Source: VXYL01 sp965116345 (GTDB lineage: Bacteria; Pseudomonadota; Gammaproteobacteria; Pseudomonadales; Azotimanducaceae). Taken from it: a DNA stretch of 64,000 bases. The stretch covers positions 1,364,001 through 1,428,000 of the forward strand of contig OZ220680.1 of the NCBI GenBank assembly GCA_965116345.1. Reading direction: 5' to 3'. Shown here one piece after another: positions 9,147-16,711 of the stretch (positions are counted from its first letter, which is position 1; each line of letters opens with the position of its first letter). Below the pieces are notes generated by a model that saw only the letters and a program-made list of their open reading frames with translations, was not told the origin of the DNA and did no database searches. Position numbers and translations under genes: made by a program.

Positions 9147-9713
9147 TCAGGAGTCGTCATCGGCCGCGGCCGTCCCCTCCGCCCGCTCTTCGAGACCGCG
9201 AAGCCGGTCGATGATGAACACCCGCAGCCGTTCGGCGACATCCTCGCCCAAGCCGTCGATGCGCAGGTCGCCGCCGGCACTTCCGGCGGTGAACACGGTG
9301 AGCCTCGACAGGGAGAAACAGCGGTCGATCGGCCCACTACCCGTTTCCGCATGCTGCACCCGGTTGTAGGGGACGACGGTTTCCGCCCGCCACAGCACGC
9401 CGGATTTGTACGCGATGTCCTTGTCGCGCACGGCATAGCCGCGTCGAGGCACCTCCATGGCCGGCCAGGCCAATGCGACGGCAATCCACGCCGGAACGAG
9501 AATCCATACCCAGGGGAAGAGCCAGGACAATCCGGACAATTTGGCCGCGTTGGCTACGGCCACATGCGCCACGCCAACCACGGCGCAAACGATCACGGCC
9601 TGCATCAGCTTCCTGACCTGCAGACGCGTGACGAAATTCCGATGCAGCGGCTGCCAGTCGAGTTCCTCCAGCGTGGGTAGGGACTCAAGCGGCATTTCCG
9701 GGTTGACGAACAT
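9147..9713 (-). CDS. PH-domain membrane protein, YdbS-like
   Basis: Membrane protein of 188 residues with two hydrophobic segments (about 38-56 and 65-85) followed by a bacterial PH-like domain (bPH2). RGYAVRDKDIAYKSGVLWR then VPYNRVQHAETGSGPIDR matches the YdbS family pattern. The acidic tail is AAADDDS. In many Firmicutes and Proteobacteria ydbS is paired with ydbT, but no ydbT is adjacent here. The role of the family is poorly known and it is usually assigned to the cell envelope. The gene is followed by an 88-base intergenic stretch and faces convergent neighbours on the plus strand. Confidence 0.8.
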   Translation of the reverse strand: MFVNPEMPLESLPTLEELDWQPLHRNFVTRLQVRKLMQAVIVCAVVGVAHVAVANAAKLSGLSWLFPWVWILVPAWIAVALAWPAMEVPRRGYAVRDKDIAYKSGVLWRAETVVPYNRVQHAETGSGPIDRCFSLSRLTVFTAGSAGGDLRIDGLGEDVAERLRVFIIDRLRGLEERAEGTAAADDDS

Positions 9714-9777
9714 GGCATGCCCAACGCGCGAAGGCGCATGCTTCGCAAGCGGGCCATTATACGGTGAACGTCAGCCG

Positions 9778-9808
9778 GCCATCGAAGGATGGCTTGATCA
9801 GAACATCG
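9778..9808. repeat. Partial copy of the dispersed GATCAAGCC hairpin repeat
   Basis: The sequence GGATGGCTTGATCAGA (9787-9802) is identical to the right half of the hairpins at 11332-11357 and 60202-60225. A short stem GCCATC / GATGGC (9778-9783 with 9788-9793) can form here. It lies between the starts of the YdbS-like gene and the end of vsr and appears to be a degenerate member of the same repeat family. Confidence 0.55.
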
Positions 9809-10237
9809 TTAGCGGACGCCTTCGAGTCTAGGCGGCCCCAGGAACTGCACAAGCCGCGGAATCAGCGTCTCGTCCCGCTCTATTTCGCACTCCCAGGCGA
9901 CGAATATGCGCCATCCCTCGTGCACGAGCAGCGCTTCGTTGCGCCGGTCGCGTTCGACGTTGGCGTCGAACTTGCCCTGCCAGAAATCCGCGCGGGACTT
10001 CGGCGTGCTGGTCCGACTGCAGCCGTGGCGGTGCCAGAAGCAGCCGTGCACGAAGACCGCGGTACGCCGCTTGGCGAACACGAGGTCGGGCCTGCCCGGG
10101 AGCCCGCGGACGTGGATGCGGTAGCGGTATCCCTTGGCGTGCAACGCCCGCCGGACGGCGAGTTCGGGCTTGGTGTCGACACCGCGGATGCGCGCCATCA
10201 GGGCGCTGCGCTCCGCCGGTGTGAGGGTGTCGGCCAT
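9809..10237 (-). CDS. vsr: Very short patch repair endonuclease Vsr
   Basis: DNA mismatch endonuclease of 142 residues that nicks at T:G mismatches arising from deamination of 5-methylcytosine. The family core is intact: LMARIRGVDTKPELAVRRAL, LPGRPDLVF with the catalytic Asp, FVHGCFWHRHGC with the metal and zinc residues, FWQGKFDANVERDRR and VAWECEIER. I chose the ATG at 10237 because the downstream MADTLTPAERSALMARI aligns with known Vsr N termini. Vsr genes normally lie beside a dcm-type cytosine methyltransferase gene, but none is present within this window. The gene is divergent from metR, 130 bases away. Confidence 0.92.
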   Translation of the reverse strand: MADTLTPAERSALMARIRGVDTKPELAVRRALHAKGYRYRIHVRGLPGRPDLVFAKRRTAVFVHGCFWHRHGCSRTSTPKSRADFWQGKFDANVERDRRNEALLVHEGWRIFVAWECEIERDETLIPRLVQFLGPPRLEGVR

Positions 10238-10367
10238 CGCCGGGCCGACTATGTCACATCGTACAGACGTGTGCAGATTCCGAACCACCGTGAGGGGCTT
10301 CCCCGCAGCGCCCCTTGAACTCCGGCACGCGTATGTCAGTATCGTCCCGACCCCGCGAAGGGAAACC

Positions 10368-11324
10368 ATGTACCACATCGAGTTAAGGCACCTCAGGACC
10401 GTGGCCGCGTTGCGCGGTGCCGGGACCCTGGTCGAGGCCGCGGAACGCGTCTACCTGACCCAGTCCGCCCTGTCCCATCAGCTCAAGGACTTGGAAGAGC
10501 GCCTCGGCTGCACACTATTCATTCGCAAGACGCGGCCGATGCGCTTCACCTCGGCCGGCAAGCGCCTGCTGCAGCTCGCCGACCAGGTGCTGCCCCTGGT
10601 CCAGGCGGCTTCCCTGGACATCGCCCGCCTCGCGGGCGGCGAGTCCGGACGGCTCTACATGTCCATCGAGTGCCACAGTTGCTTCGAGTGGCTGCTGCCG
10701 GCGATCAACGCCTACCGCGAGGACTGGCCGGAGGTGGAACTGGACATCGCCGGCGGCTTCCACTTCCAGCCGCTTCCCGCTCTGGTGCGCGGCGATCTCG
10801 ACCTCGTCGTCACCTCCGACCCCATCGAGGAGGGTGACCTCGCCTACCTGCCGCTGTTCGGCTACGAGGCGCAGCTGGCGATGGCCATGGATCACCCGCT
10901 CGCGGACAAGGAGTGGATCGAGCCCGAAGATCTCACCGACGAAACGCTCATCGCCTATCCCATCGACCGGTCCAGGCTCGACATCTTCACCCTCTTCCTC
11001 GACCCCGCCAGCGTCAGTCCGACTCGCATACGCACGGCCGAACTCACCACGATGATGGTGCAGCTCGTCGCCAGTGGACGCGGGGTCTGCTGCCTGCCGA
11101 ACTGGGCGTTGCACGAGTACATCGAACGCGAATACGTGGTCGCCCGGTCCCTGGGCGAGGAAGGCGTCTGGCCGAATCTCTATGCGGCCGTGCGAACCGA
11201 GCAGCGCGACGCGCCCTTTGTGGCCGCCTTCGTGGCACTCGCCAAGGAGACGTGCTTCAAGAATCTCGTCGGCATCGTGCCCACCGACGACGAGATGGCG
11301 GAGGCGAATAGCGCGTCGCCCTAG
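10368..11324 (+). CDS. metR: LysR-family methionine regulator MetR
   Basis: LysR-type transcription regulator of 318 residues. The N-terminal helix-turn-helix (about 1-60, LTQSALSHQLKDLEERLG) is followed by an effector domain. IECHSCFEWLLPAI, LDLVVTSDP and AYPIDRSRLDIF are close matches to E. coli MetR, which uses homocysteine as coregulator of metE, metF and glyA. The start ATG follows AAGGGAAA. No metE or met gene is adjacent, so it must act elsewhere. It ends eight bases before a perfect hairpin that probably terminates its transcript. Confidence 0.88.
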   Translation: MYHIELRHLRTVAALRGAGTLVEAAERVYLTQSALSHQLKDLEERLGCTLFIRKTRPMRFTSAGKRLLQLADQVLPLVQAASLDIARLAGGESGRLYMSIECHSCFEWLLPAINAYREDWPEVELDIAGGFHFQPLPALVRGDLDLVVTSDPIEEGDLAYLPLFGYEAQLAMAMDHPLADKEWIEPEDLTDETLIAYPIDRSRLDIFTLFLDPASVSPTRIRTAELTTMMVQLVASGRGVCCLPNWALHEYIEREYVVARSLGEEGVWPNLYAAVRTEQRDAPFVAAFVALAKETCFKNLVGIVPTDDEMAEANSASP

Positions 11325-11331
11325 AGGAAGG

Positions 11332-11357
11332 TGATCAAGCCAGGGATGGCTTGATCA
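11332..11357. terminator. Perfect hairpin between metR and the PdxH-like gene
   Basis: TGATCAAGCC and GGCTTGATCA form a perfect 10-bp stem around the loop AGGGAT. It sits between two convergent genes and could act as a bidirectional terminator, although no U tract follows. The same hairpin recurs at 60202-60225 and, with one pair more, at 62323-62350, so it is also a member of a dispersed repeat family. Confidence 0.65.
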
Positions 11358-11370
11358 GAGCATTCCTGGA

Positions 11371-11997
11371 TCAGGGCACCAGGATCTCCTCGATCCATTG
11401 ATCGGCGTCAACGGTGTAACGGCGCCGGTCGTGGATGCCGTTCGCTTGGCCGAGATCCAGACGCTCGACCGAGTCGGTGTTCAACAGGAATCCCACGGCG
11501 GTGGCCGGCGCATCCGTTGGCTCGGGACCCTGGAGCCGTTTCACGAGTTCCTCCCGGGAACCGATGACGCTGCTCTGGGGAGTCTGTTCGTAGAGCCAGT
11601 CCATTCGCTTGGGAACGGCGGGTCGTAGCCGCCAGCTGCCGTGCACCTCGTGTGCCGGCAACGGCTGGAGGTGACAGCGAAGCCGGTACTGAACGGCAAG
11701 ACTGGGCAGGTAGACGAGCACCGCGACGGAGTCGGACTGGGCGAACTCGCGGACCTTGGGGCTCGTGCGGTTGAGGAACAAGCCGAACCCCGTGGCGGCG
11801 AATCCGTCCGCGAGCGATCCGGCGGACGCGAGGTCGCGCAACACCAGCGTCCGGACCCGGGGCTCACCGCCGTCGACGCTGGCGAGCATGCACAGGCTGG
11901 CCAGAGGATCCTCGCGCGCCGCCGCCTCGGCACGATCCGTCCTCAGCTGCGCGATGGGGTCGTCGCGGGCGACGGGGTCGTCCGACAGCGGTTTCAA
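11371..11997 (-). CDS. Pyridoxamine 5'-phosphate oxidase (PdxH)-like flavoprotein
   Basis: Split-barrel protein of 208 residues resembling FMN-dependent PNP oxidase along its full length: RVRTLVLRDL, FGLFLNRTSPKVREF, VLVYLPSLAVQYRLRCHLQPL, TPQSSVIGSREEL and a C-terminal IHDRRRY. In PdxH the signature around the last motif has Glu-x-Trp-Gln-x4-Arg; here it reads ERLDLGQANGIHDR, so the substrate site is altered. The only reasonable start is TTG, which overlaps the stop of the upstream lipoprotein gene as TTGA. It could be a diverged PdxH or a relative with a different substrate. Confidence 0.7.
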   Translation of the reverse strand: MKPLSDDPVARDDPIAQLRTDRAEAAAREDPLASLCMLASVDGGEPRVRTLVLRDLASAGSLADGFAATGFGLFLNRTSPKVREFAQSDSVAVLVYLPSLAVQYRLRCHLQPLPAHEVHGSWRLRPAVPKRMDWLYEQTPQSSVIGSREELVKRLQGPEPTDAPATAVGFLLNTDSVERLDLGQANGIHDRRRYTVDADQWIEEILVP

Positions 11998-12863
11998 TCG
12001 CCCTGGCTGGCCGCGGCCTGTTCGCTCTGTTCGACGATGCCGATCCAACGCGCCTCGGTGATGAAGTTCCATCCCCAGTCCGACCATTGGCCAAAGCCGT
12101 CGCGCTTCAGATCGTCCAAGGTGCCGTTCGCCATCGCCTCGCGCACCCTGGCGGCGCTGTCGCGAATCGCATGAACGGCCGTTCTCAGGTCGTCGACTCC
12201 GCCCAAGGGCCCGTGGCCGGGAATGACGTGCGTGTCGGCCGGAACCATCGCAAGCACCGACTCGATGTTGGCCACCAGGCCGTCGACGGAACCACCGCTG
12301 GGCACGTCCACGTAGGGCCACCGTCCACTGAAGAAGTGATCGCCCATGTGGATGACTCCGGCGTTGCGGAACCACACCACGGAGTCGCCGTCGGTGTGAC
12401 CACGGGGCAGATGGATGACGTCGATGTCGTCGCCGTTGAAGTGCAGACGCACTCGGTCGCGATACGTCACCACGGGCAGTGCGACGGGCGGCGAGCCCGC
12501 CACCGCCAGGCGCACGCGCACCTTCTCATGGGCCAGGATCACGCCCTCGCGACCGAAATGCGCATTGCCGCCGGTGTGGTCGCCGTGGTGGTGCGTGTTC
12601 AACACGAACCGCGGCATGCCACCGCCGAGTTCGGCAATCTTCGCGGCGATCCCTTCGGCAAGCGGCGCGAACTGGTCGTCCACCATCAGCACGCCGTCGT
12701 CGCCGATGCTCAATCCGATGTTGCCGCCGGCGCCCTCCAGCATGTGCACGTGGCCAGCCACGTGCGTCGCCTTGATCGCGGGTTGGTCCGCCGGTCCCGC
12801 GAGGCATCCCGTCCATGCCAGAACCGCGCACGCGGCAAGTGCGCGGCCTACGGGTCCGTTCAC
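11994..12863 (-). CDS. Metallo-beta-lactamase-fold hydrolase, lipoprotein
   Basis: Exported MBL-fold metallohydrolase of 289 residues. The N terminus is a lipoprotein signal ending in the lipobox AWTGC (Cys20). Zinc ligands are visible in NTHHHGDHTGG, in HLPRGHTDGDSVVWF and in VIPGHGPLG. The central GVIHMGDHFFSGRWP is typical of cyclase-like and quinoprotein-associated MBL proteins rather than true beta-lactamases. The GTG start overlaps the stop of the upstream small membrane protein gene (GTGA), and its own stop overlaps the PdxH-like start. The substrate is not evident. Confidence 0.82.
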   Translation of the reverse strand: MNGPVGRALAACAVLAWTGCLAGPADQPAIKATHVAGHVHMLEGAGGNIGLSIGDDGVLMVDDQFAPLAEGIAAKIAELGGGMPRFVLNTHHHGDHTGGNAHFGREGVILAHEKVRVRLAVAGSPPVALPVVTYRDRVRLHFNGDDIDVIHLPRGHTDGDSVVWFRNAGVIHMGDHFFSGRWPYVDVPSGGSVDGLVANIESVLAMVPADTHVIPGHGPLGGVDDLRTAVHAIRDSAARVREAMANGTLDDLKRDGFGQWSDWGWNFITEARWIGIVEQSEQAAASQGD

Positions 12864-13069
12864 GTCGAATCCTCGTCCTCGGGTTCCGGTGCTGCCGGGG
12901 TATCCGGCGCCGCAGTTGCCGCCGGCGTGGCGTCTTCGCTGCGGCGACGGATTTCGGCCAGATCCCGCTGGATCTCGCTCAGCCGATAAACGATGTCGGG
13001 AAGCTGGTCGACGATGCGCCAAGCGAAGTAGGCCGTCGCTGCGACGGCTAGGAATATCAGGAAGGACAT
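12860..13069 (-). CDS. Small single-pass membrane protein
   Basis: A 69-residue protein with one N-terminal membrane helix (about residues 2-20), an amphipathic stretch VYRLSEIQRDLAEIRRR that could form a coiled coil, and an Ala/Pro/Glu-rich acidic tail. It is the first gene of a three-gene set with the MBL lipoprotein and PdxH-like genes and overlaps the former by four bases. I cannot assign a function; overlapping translation and the clear membrane anchor argue that it is real. Confidence 0.6.
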   Translation of the reverse strand: MSFLIFLAVAATAYFAWRIVDQLPDIVYRLSEIQRDLAEIRRRSEDATPAATAAPDTPAAPEPEDEDST

Positions 13070-13167
13070 GTCGGGGTCTCCCGCCCTAACGGTTTCGCCA
13101 AGTTAACCGCGATTCGGCCCTACTAACAACGGCGGCGACGGCGCGGCAGCTTCGCGGTCGCCCCGTG

Positions 13168-13617
13168 TCATCGCAGCGTTTTGGGGGTGACGTAGTTCGC
13201 GAGGCTCCAACTCCTCTCTTCGCGGACGAACTCCGCAACGCCGAGCGTCGGCACGTTGTCGGTAAGCGCACTGCCCGCGAGGTGGTTCACCAATGTCGTG
13301 ATGGCCGGGTTGTGACCGATGAACGCCGCGCGGTCCCCCTCCGCGAGTTCCTCTTCGATCACGTCGAGGAACTCCGATGGCGACGCAACGTAGAGCTCAA
13401 CCCGGGGGCGCACCGGGCAGTCGCGGGCAATCAGCCGCGCCGTGTCCACCGCGCGGCGGGCGGTGCTCGGTACGAACAGCTCGGGTCCATCACCGAGCCA
13501 GTCGCGAATCGGACCGGCGTCCTCGCCAGCGCGCGGAGCCAACGGACGGTCGTGGTCGAGGACGCCGAAAGGCCGCGCGGATTTGCCGTGGCGGATCAGC
13601 CAGATTCGTTTCGCGAT
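13168..13617 (-). CDS. sixA: Phosphohistidine phosphatase SixA
   Basis: Histidine-phosphatase-superfamily enzyme of about 149 residues. WLIRHGKSARP holds the catalytic RHG, RRAVDTARLIA the second arginine region, and AAFIGHNPAITTLVNHL the GHNP motif with the second catalytic His. E. coli SixA removes phosphate from histidine phosphocarrier proteins. There is no ATG, GTG or TTG in frame near the expected start. The codon that aligns with the usual Met is ATC at 13617-13615, three bases after GGAGG. It follows the luciferase-like gene by 13 bases and ends the long minus-strand cluster. Confidence 0.82.
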   Translation of the reverse strand: MAKRIWLIRHGKSARPFGVLDHDRPLAPRAGEDAGPIRDWLGDGPELFVPSTARRAVDTARLIARDCPVRPRVELYVASPSEFLDVIEEELAEGDRAAFIGHNPAITTLVNHLAGSALTDNVPTLGVAEFVREERSWSLANYVTPKTLR

Positions 13618-13630
13618 GGGCCTCCCCCCT

Positions 13631-14539
13631 CTACGTCCAGATCCCGAAGAACTCTTCAAACGCCTGGAATTGCCCGCCGTTCGTCGACGACGGCACGATG
13701 ATCGGCGTCTTGATGCCGGCGTCGAACCAGGCTTCGATGCCCTCCCGCACCTGCGCCGGCGGGCCGAACAAGGTGGTGTCCGCCAGCCACCGGTCGGAGA
13801 GGCACTGTCCAACCCGGTCGAAGTCACCGGCGGCCAAGGTCTGCTCCACGGCCTCCATCTCCTCCTCGTATCCCGCTTCCTTCCAGTAGGCCCGGTAGTT
13901 GGGTAGCGCCGCGTAGCTGGCCAGCGTTCGCCGGTTGCGTGCCTTGGCGGCTTCGATGTCGTCCGCGACCACGGTGGGGATCATGTTGCCGATGAAGAAA
14001 TCCGGATCCTCGCGGCTCTCGGCGCGGAGCACGCCAAGGGACGCGGTCATGTGGGATCGCGCGCCGTTGGCGAACACCAACCCGCCGGCGATTTCCTCGG
14101 CGAGGCCGATCATCCGCTTGCGCAATGCGGCGAGAACGATTGGCGGCAGTTCTCCGGCTCGGGGTACGGCACGGAGGTCGGCAACGAAACGGCGGGTGTC
14201 CCCGAGGGGCCTACCGGTACTGACACCCAGACGGTCCATGGCCGGGGCGTGGCTGACGCCGATGCCGAAGTCGAAGCGCCCGCCCGAGATCTCGTGGATG
14301 AAGCTCGCCGCCTGCGCGAAGTCCTGCACGTGGCGGGTGTAGATGGGCTGGATGCTGGTGCCGAAACGAACGCGTTCCGTCACTTGGGCGAGGGCACCGC
14401 ACAGCGACATCCCGTCGTTCATGCTCGGACAGTAGATTCCCGGGAACCCGCGGGACTCGATCTCGCGGGCAAGGTCCAAGGTCGCACGACGACGACCGGG
14501 TACCGCCGCGAGACTGAGTGCGGGAAGTCGTTGGTTCAT
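13631..14539 (-). CDS. Luciferase-like (LLM class) flavin/F420-dependent oxidoreductase
   Basis: TIM-barrel oxidoreductase of the bacterial luciferase superfamily, 302 residues. The RVRFGTSIQPIYTRHV stretch, the ISGGRFDFGIGVSHAP motif and the C-terminal FGPPAQVREGIEAWFDAG are those of the LLM class annotated as F420-dependent. Whether it uses F420 or FMN cannot be decided by eye, but fbiC in the same window makes F420 plausible. Its start overlaps the hisC stop as ATGA, and sixA follows 13 bases later, so it is part of the cluster led by argC. Confidence 0.82.
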   Translation of the reverse strand: MNQRLPALSLAAVPGRRRATLDLAREIESRGFPGIYCPSMNDGMSLCGALAQVTERVRFGTSIQPIYTRHVQDFAQAASFIHEISGGRFDFGIGVSHAPAMDRLGVSTGRPLGDTRRFVADLRAVPRAGELPPIVLAALRKRMIGLAEEIAGGLVFANGARSHMTASLGVLRAESREDPDFFIGNMIPTVVADDIEAAKARNRRTLASYAALPNYRAYWKEAGYEEEMEAVEQTLAAGDFDRVGQCLSDRWLADTTLFGPPAQVREGIEAWFDAGIKTPIIVPSSTNGGQFQAFEEFFGIWT

Positions 14540-15651
14540 GGTGTTCCGGGCGTGGAGTGATCTCGCATCCTATCAGCCTGGTGGAAGATGTCGTCGAGCG
14601 CCTTGAGGAGCGCGTCGTTCTCCGTCGGCGTGCCGACGGTTATGCGCACACTCTCCGCCAGGCGGAGCGTATCGAAATGGCGCACGACGATGCCGCGTTG
14701 CCGAAGACCGTCGAAGATCGCCTTCGCCGGGTGATCGCCAATGACTTCGGCAAGGACGAAGTTCGACTGCGACTCGGTGACACGGAAGCGGCGGGCGCGC
14801 AGTTCGTCGACAAGCCGGCGGCGCTCCTGCCGAACGGCCCGCCAGGTCTCTCGGGCGTGGTCGAGGTCGGCGTAGGCAGCTGCTCCTAGTGCCTGGGCGA
14901 TGGCGTCGACGTTGTAGCTGTCCCGGGTCTTGGTGAGAACCGGGTCGACGAGGCCGGCATCTCCCACCAGGAAGCCCACCCGAAGGCCCGCCAGCGAGTA
15001 GCCCTTGGACAGCGTTCTGAGCAGGAGCACGTTGTCGTGGTCGGCGAGGACCGTCGTCAGATCGTGACCGCGCTGCGGATCCACGAAGTCCACGTAGGCC
15101 TCGTCCACGAGCAGTACACCGTCGAGTTCCGTAGCCAGCGCGGCGATGGTGCCCGCATCGACGAGCGTGCCCGATGGCGCATGGGGATTGACCACGCAGG
15201 CGAGCTTCGCGCCGCACGCATTCAACCGGCGGGCGAAATCTCCCGGCACCGACCAGTCCGCGGTCATGGGAATCGCCTCGATCGCGCAGCCCTGGACCCC
15301 GGCCAGCACGGGACACAGCGAGTAGCCGGGGTCCGTGGTGCCGAAGGTCGCCCCCGGATCGACGAACGTCGTGATCGCGAGCCGAAGCGCTTCGTCGCCG
15401 CCGTTGGTGACAACCACCTGCTCCGGCGAGACGCCGAGACGCTCGGCCACCAGCCGACGTAGCGGCTCGGCCGTTGCCGGGGGATACCGGCGCAGGATGT
15501 CGGCATCAAAGCGGTGCAACGCCTGTCGCACTGCTGGCGACGGCGGGTACGGATTCTCGTTGGTGTTCAGCTTGACAACCGTCGGGTCGTCCGGCTGCTC
15601 CCCGTAGACGTACCCGGCCATACCCTCGATATCGGTGCGTTCGTAGCCCAC
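14536..15651 (-). CDS. hisC: Histidinol-phosphate aminotransferase
   Basis: PLP-dependent class I/II aminotransferase of 371 residues for the histidinol-phosphate step of histidine synthesis. KLNTNENPYPPSP near the N terminus is the HisC signature. The PLP lysine lies in TLSKGYSLAGLRVGF, and VNPHAPSGT and DEAYVDF are the usual cofactor-binding motifs. The C-terminal VRITVGTPTEND is also HisC-like. The start is GTG, four bases after the PerM-type stop. Some HisC homologues act on aromatic amino acids; no other his gene is nearby. Confidence 0.88.
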   Translation of the reverse strand: MGYERTDIEGMAGYVYGEQPDDPTVVKLNTNENPYPPSPAVRQALHRFDADILRRYPPATAEPLRRLVAERLGVSPEQVVVTNGGDEALRLAITTFVDPGATFGTTDPGYSLCPVLAGVQGCAIEAIPMTADWSVPGDFARRLNACGAKLACVVNPHAPSGTLVDAGTIAALATELDGVLLVDEAYVDFVDPQRGHDLTTVLADHDNVLLLRTLSKGYSLAGLRVGFLVGDAGLVDPVLTKTRDSYNVDAIAQALGAAAYADLDHARETWRAVRQERRRLVDELRARRFRVTESQSNFVLAEVIGDHPAKAIFDGLRQRGIVVRHFDTLRLAESVRITVGTPTENDALLKALDDIFHQADRMRDHSTPGTP

Positions 15652-15655
15652 GCGG

Positions 15656-16711
15656 TCAGTCGTCGTCGCCGGGCTCGTCCTCCGATCTCGGTTCCCGGCG
15701 ATGGTCGGCCGGGTCGAGCAGGTGGGCGATCCAGTTGGTGGACGGATTGGCCTCCAGGGCGATCTTCACGGTCATGGTCAACGGCACGGACAGCAGCATA
15801 CCCACCGGACCCAGCATCCACCCCCAGAACACCAGGGAGAGGAACACCACCAGGGTGGAGAGCCCCAGCTCCCGGCCCATGAACTTGGGTTCGACGACAC
15901 TGCCCATGACGACGTTGACGACGACGAAAACGCCGGCCGTGGCCAGTGCGCCGAATAGGCCGAGCTGGATGACGGCGAGCAGCACCGGCGGCACGGCGGC
16001 GATTGCGCTGCCGATGTTGGGCACGTAGTTCATCATGAACGCCACAAGGCCCCAGAGCACCGGGAAGTCGACGCCGAGCAGCCACAGCGCCACGCCGACG
16101 AAGATGCCCGTGGCGACGCTCACCGTGGTCTTGATCGCGAAGTAGCGGTTCAGCTTCTCGGCGAACCGTTTGAAGTGCGGCAGGTCCCGCTCGGGATGGG
16201 CCAGTACCGCGCCCAATTTGCGTGGAAAGCTCCAGGCTTCGGTGAGGATGAAGATGACCGCGAGGAGGATGAAGAAGCTGTTGGTCAGGACACTCCCCAG
16301 GCTGCCGAGCGCCTCTCCAGCAAAACCGAGCGCCCGGCCCGGGTCGAGCACGTCCGTCGACAGTTCGATGCCGAGCCCCGCCGACAGCGCGACGAGCGGG
16401 TCGAGCACGGCGCCGGCGCGTTCCTGGTAGAACGGCAGCCGCTCGCCGAAGGCCTGCGCGGACTCGGCGACGATGGCGCCGAAAGCGACGAGCACGGCGA
16501 TCAACCCGAGGACCACGGCGGTGATCGCCAGGCCCACCGGCAAGCGATGCTTGTGCAGCCAGAAGACGGGCGTCGCGGCGACCGTGGCGACGAACGCGGC
16601 GAGCAGGAATGGCACCATGAGCTGCTCCGCCGCCTTGATTCCGGCGGCGATCACGACCAGTGCCGCGGCCACCAGCAGCGGATTTGCGGCCCTGGAAGCC
16701 TGGTCGCTCAC
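15656..16711 (-). CDS. AI-2E/PerM family membrane protein
   Basis: Inner-membrane protein of 351 residues with about eight membrane segments, of the PerM/AI-2 exporter (formerly UPF0118) family. Features include LVAFMMNYVPNIGSAIAAVPPV, split as VAFMMNYVPNIGS, then VEPKFMGRELGLSTLVVFLSLVFWG, in part VEPKFMGRELGLS, a near-diagnostic motif. Family members have been proposed to export autoinducer-2 or to act as Na+/H+ antiporters, so transport function is uncertain. The acidic tail is EDEPGDDD. The start overlaps the DEAD-box gene stop as ATGA. Adjacency of perM to other housekeeping genes is common in gammaproteobacteria. Confidence 0.88.
   Translation of the reverse strand: MSDQASRAANPLLVAAALVVIAAGIKAAEQLMVPFLLAAFVATVAATPVFWLHKHRLPVGLAITAVVLGLIAVLVAFGAIVAESAQAFGERLPFYQERAGAVLDPLVALSAGLGIELSTDVLDPGRALGFAGEALGSLGSVLTNSFFILLAVIFILTEAWSFPRKLGAVLAHPERDLPHFKRFAEKLNRYFAIKTTVSVATGIFVGVALWLLGVDFPVLWGLVAFMMNYVPNIGSAIAAVPPVLLAVIQLGLFGALATAGVFVVVNVVMGSVVEPKFMGRELGLSTLVVFLSLVFWGWMLGPVGMLLSVPLTMTVKIALEANPSTNWIAHLLDPADHRREPRSEDEPGDDD

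Noticed and set aside
10315..10343. TTGAAC as a -35 box for metR
   Set aside because: No acceptable -10 box lies at 16-18 bases; the near matches are at 11 and 19 bases.
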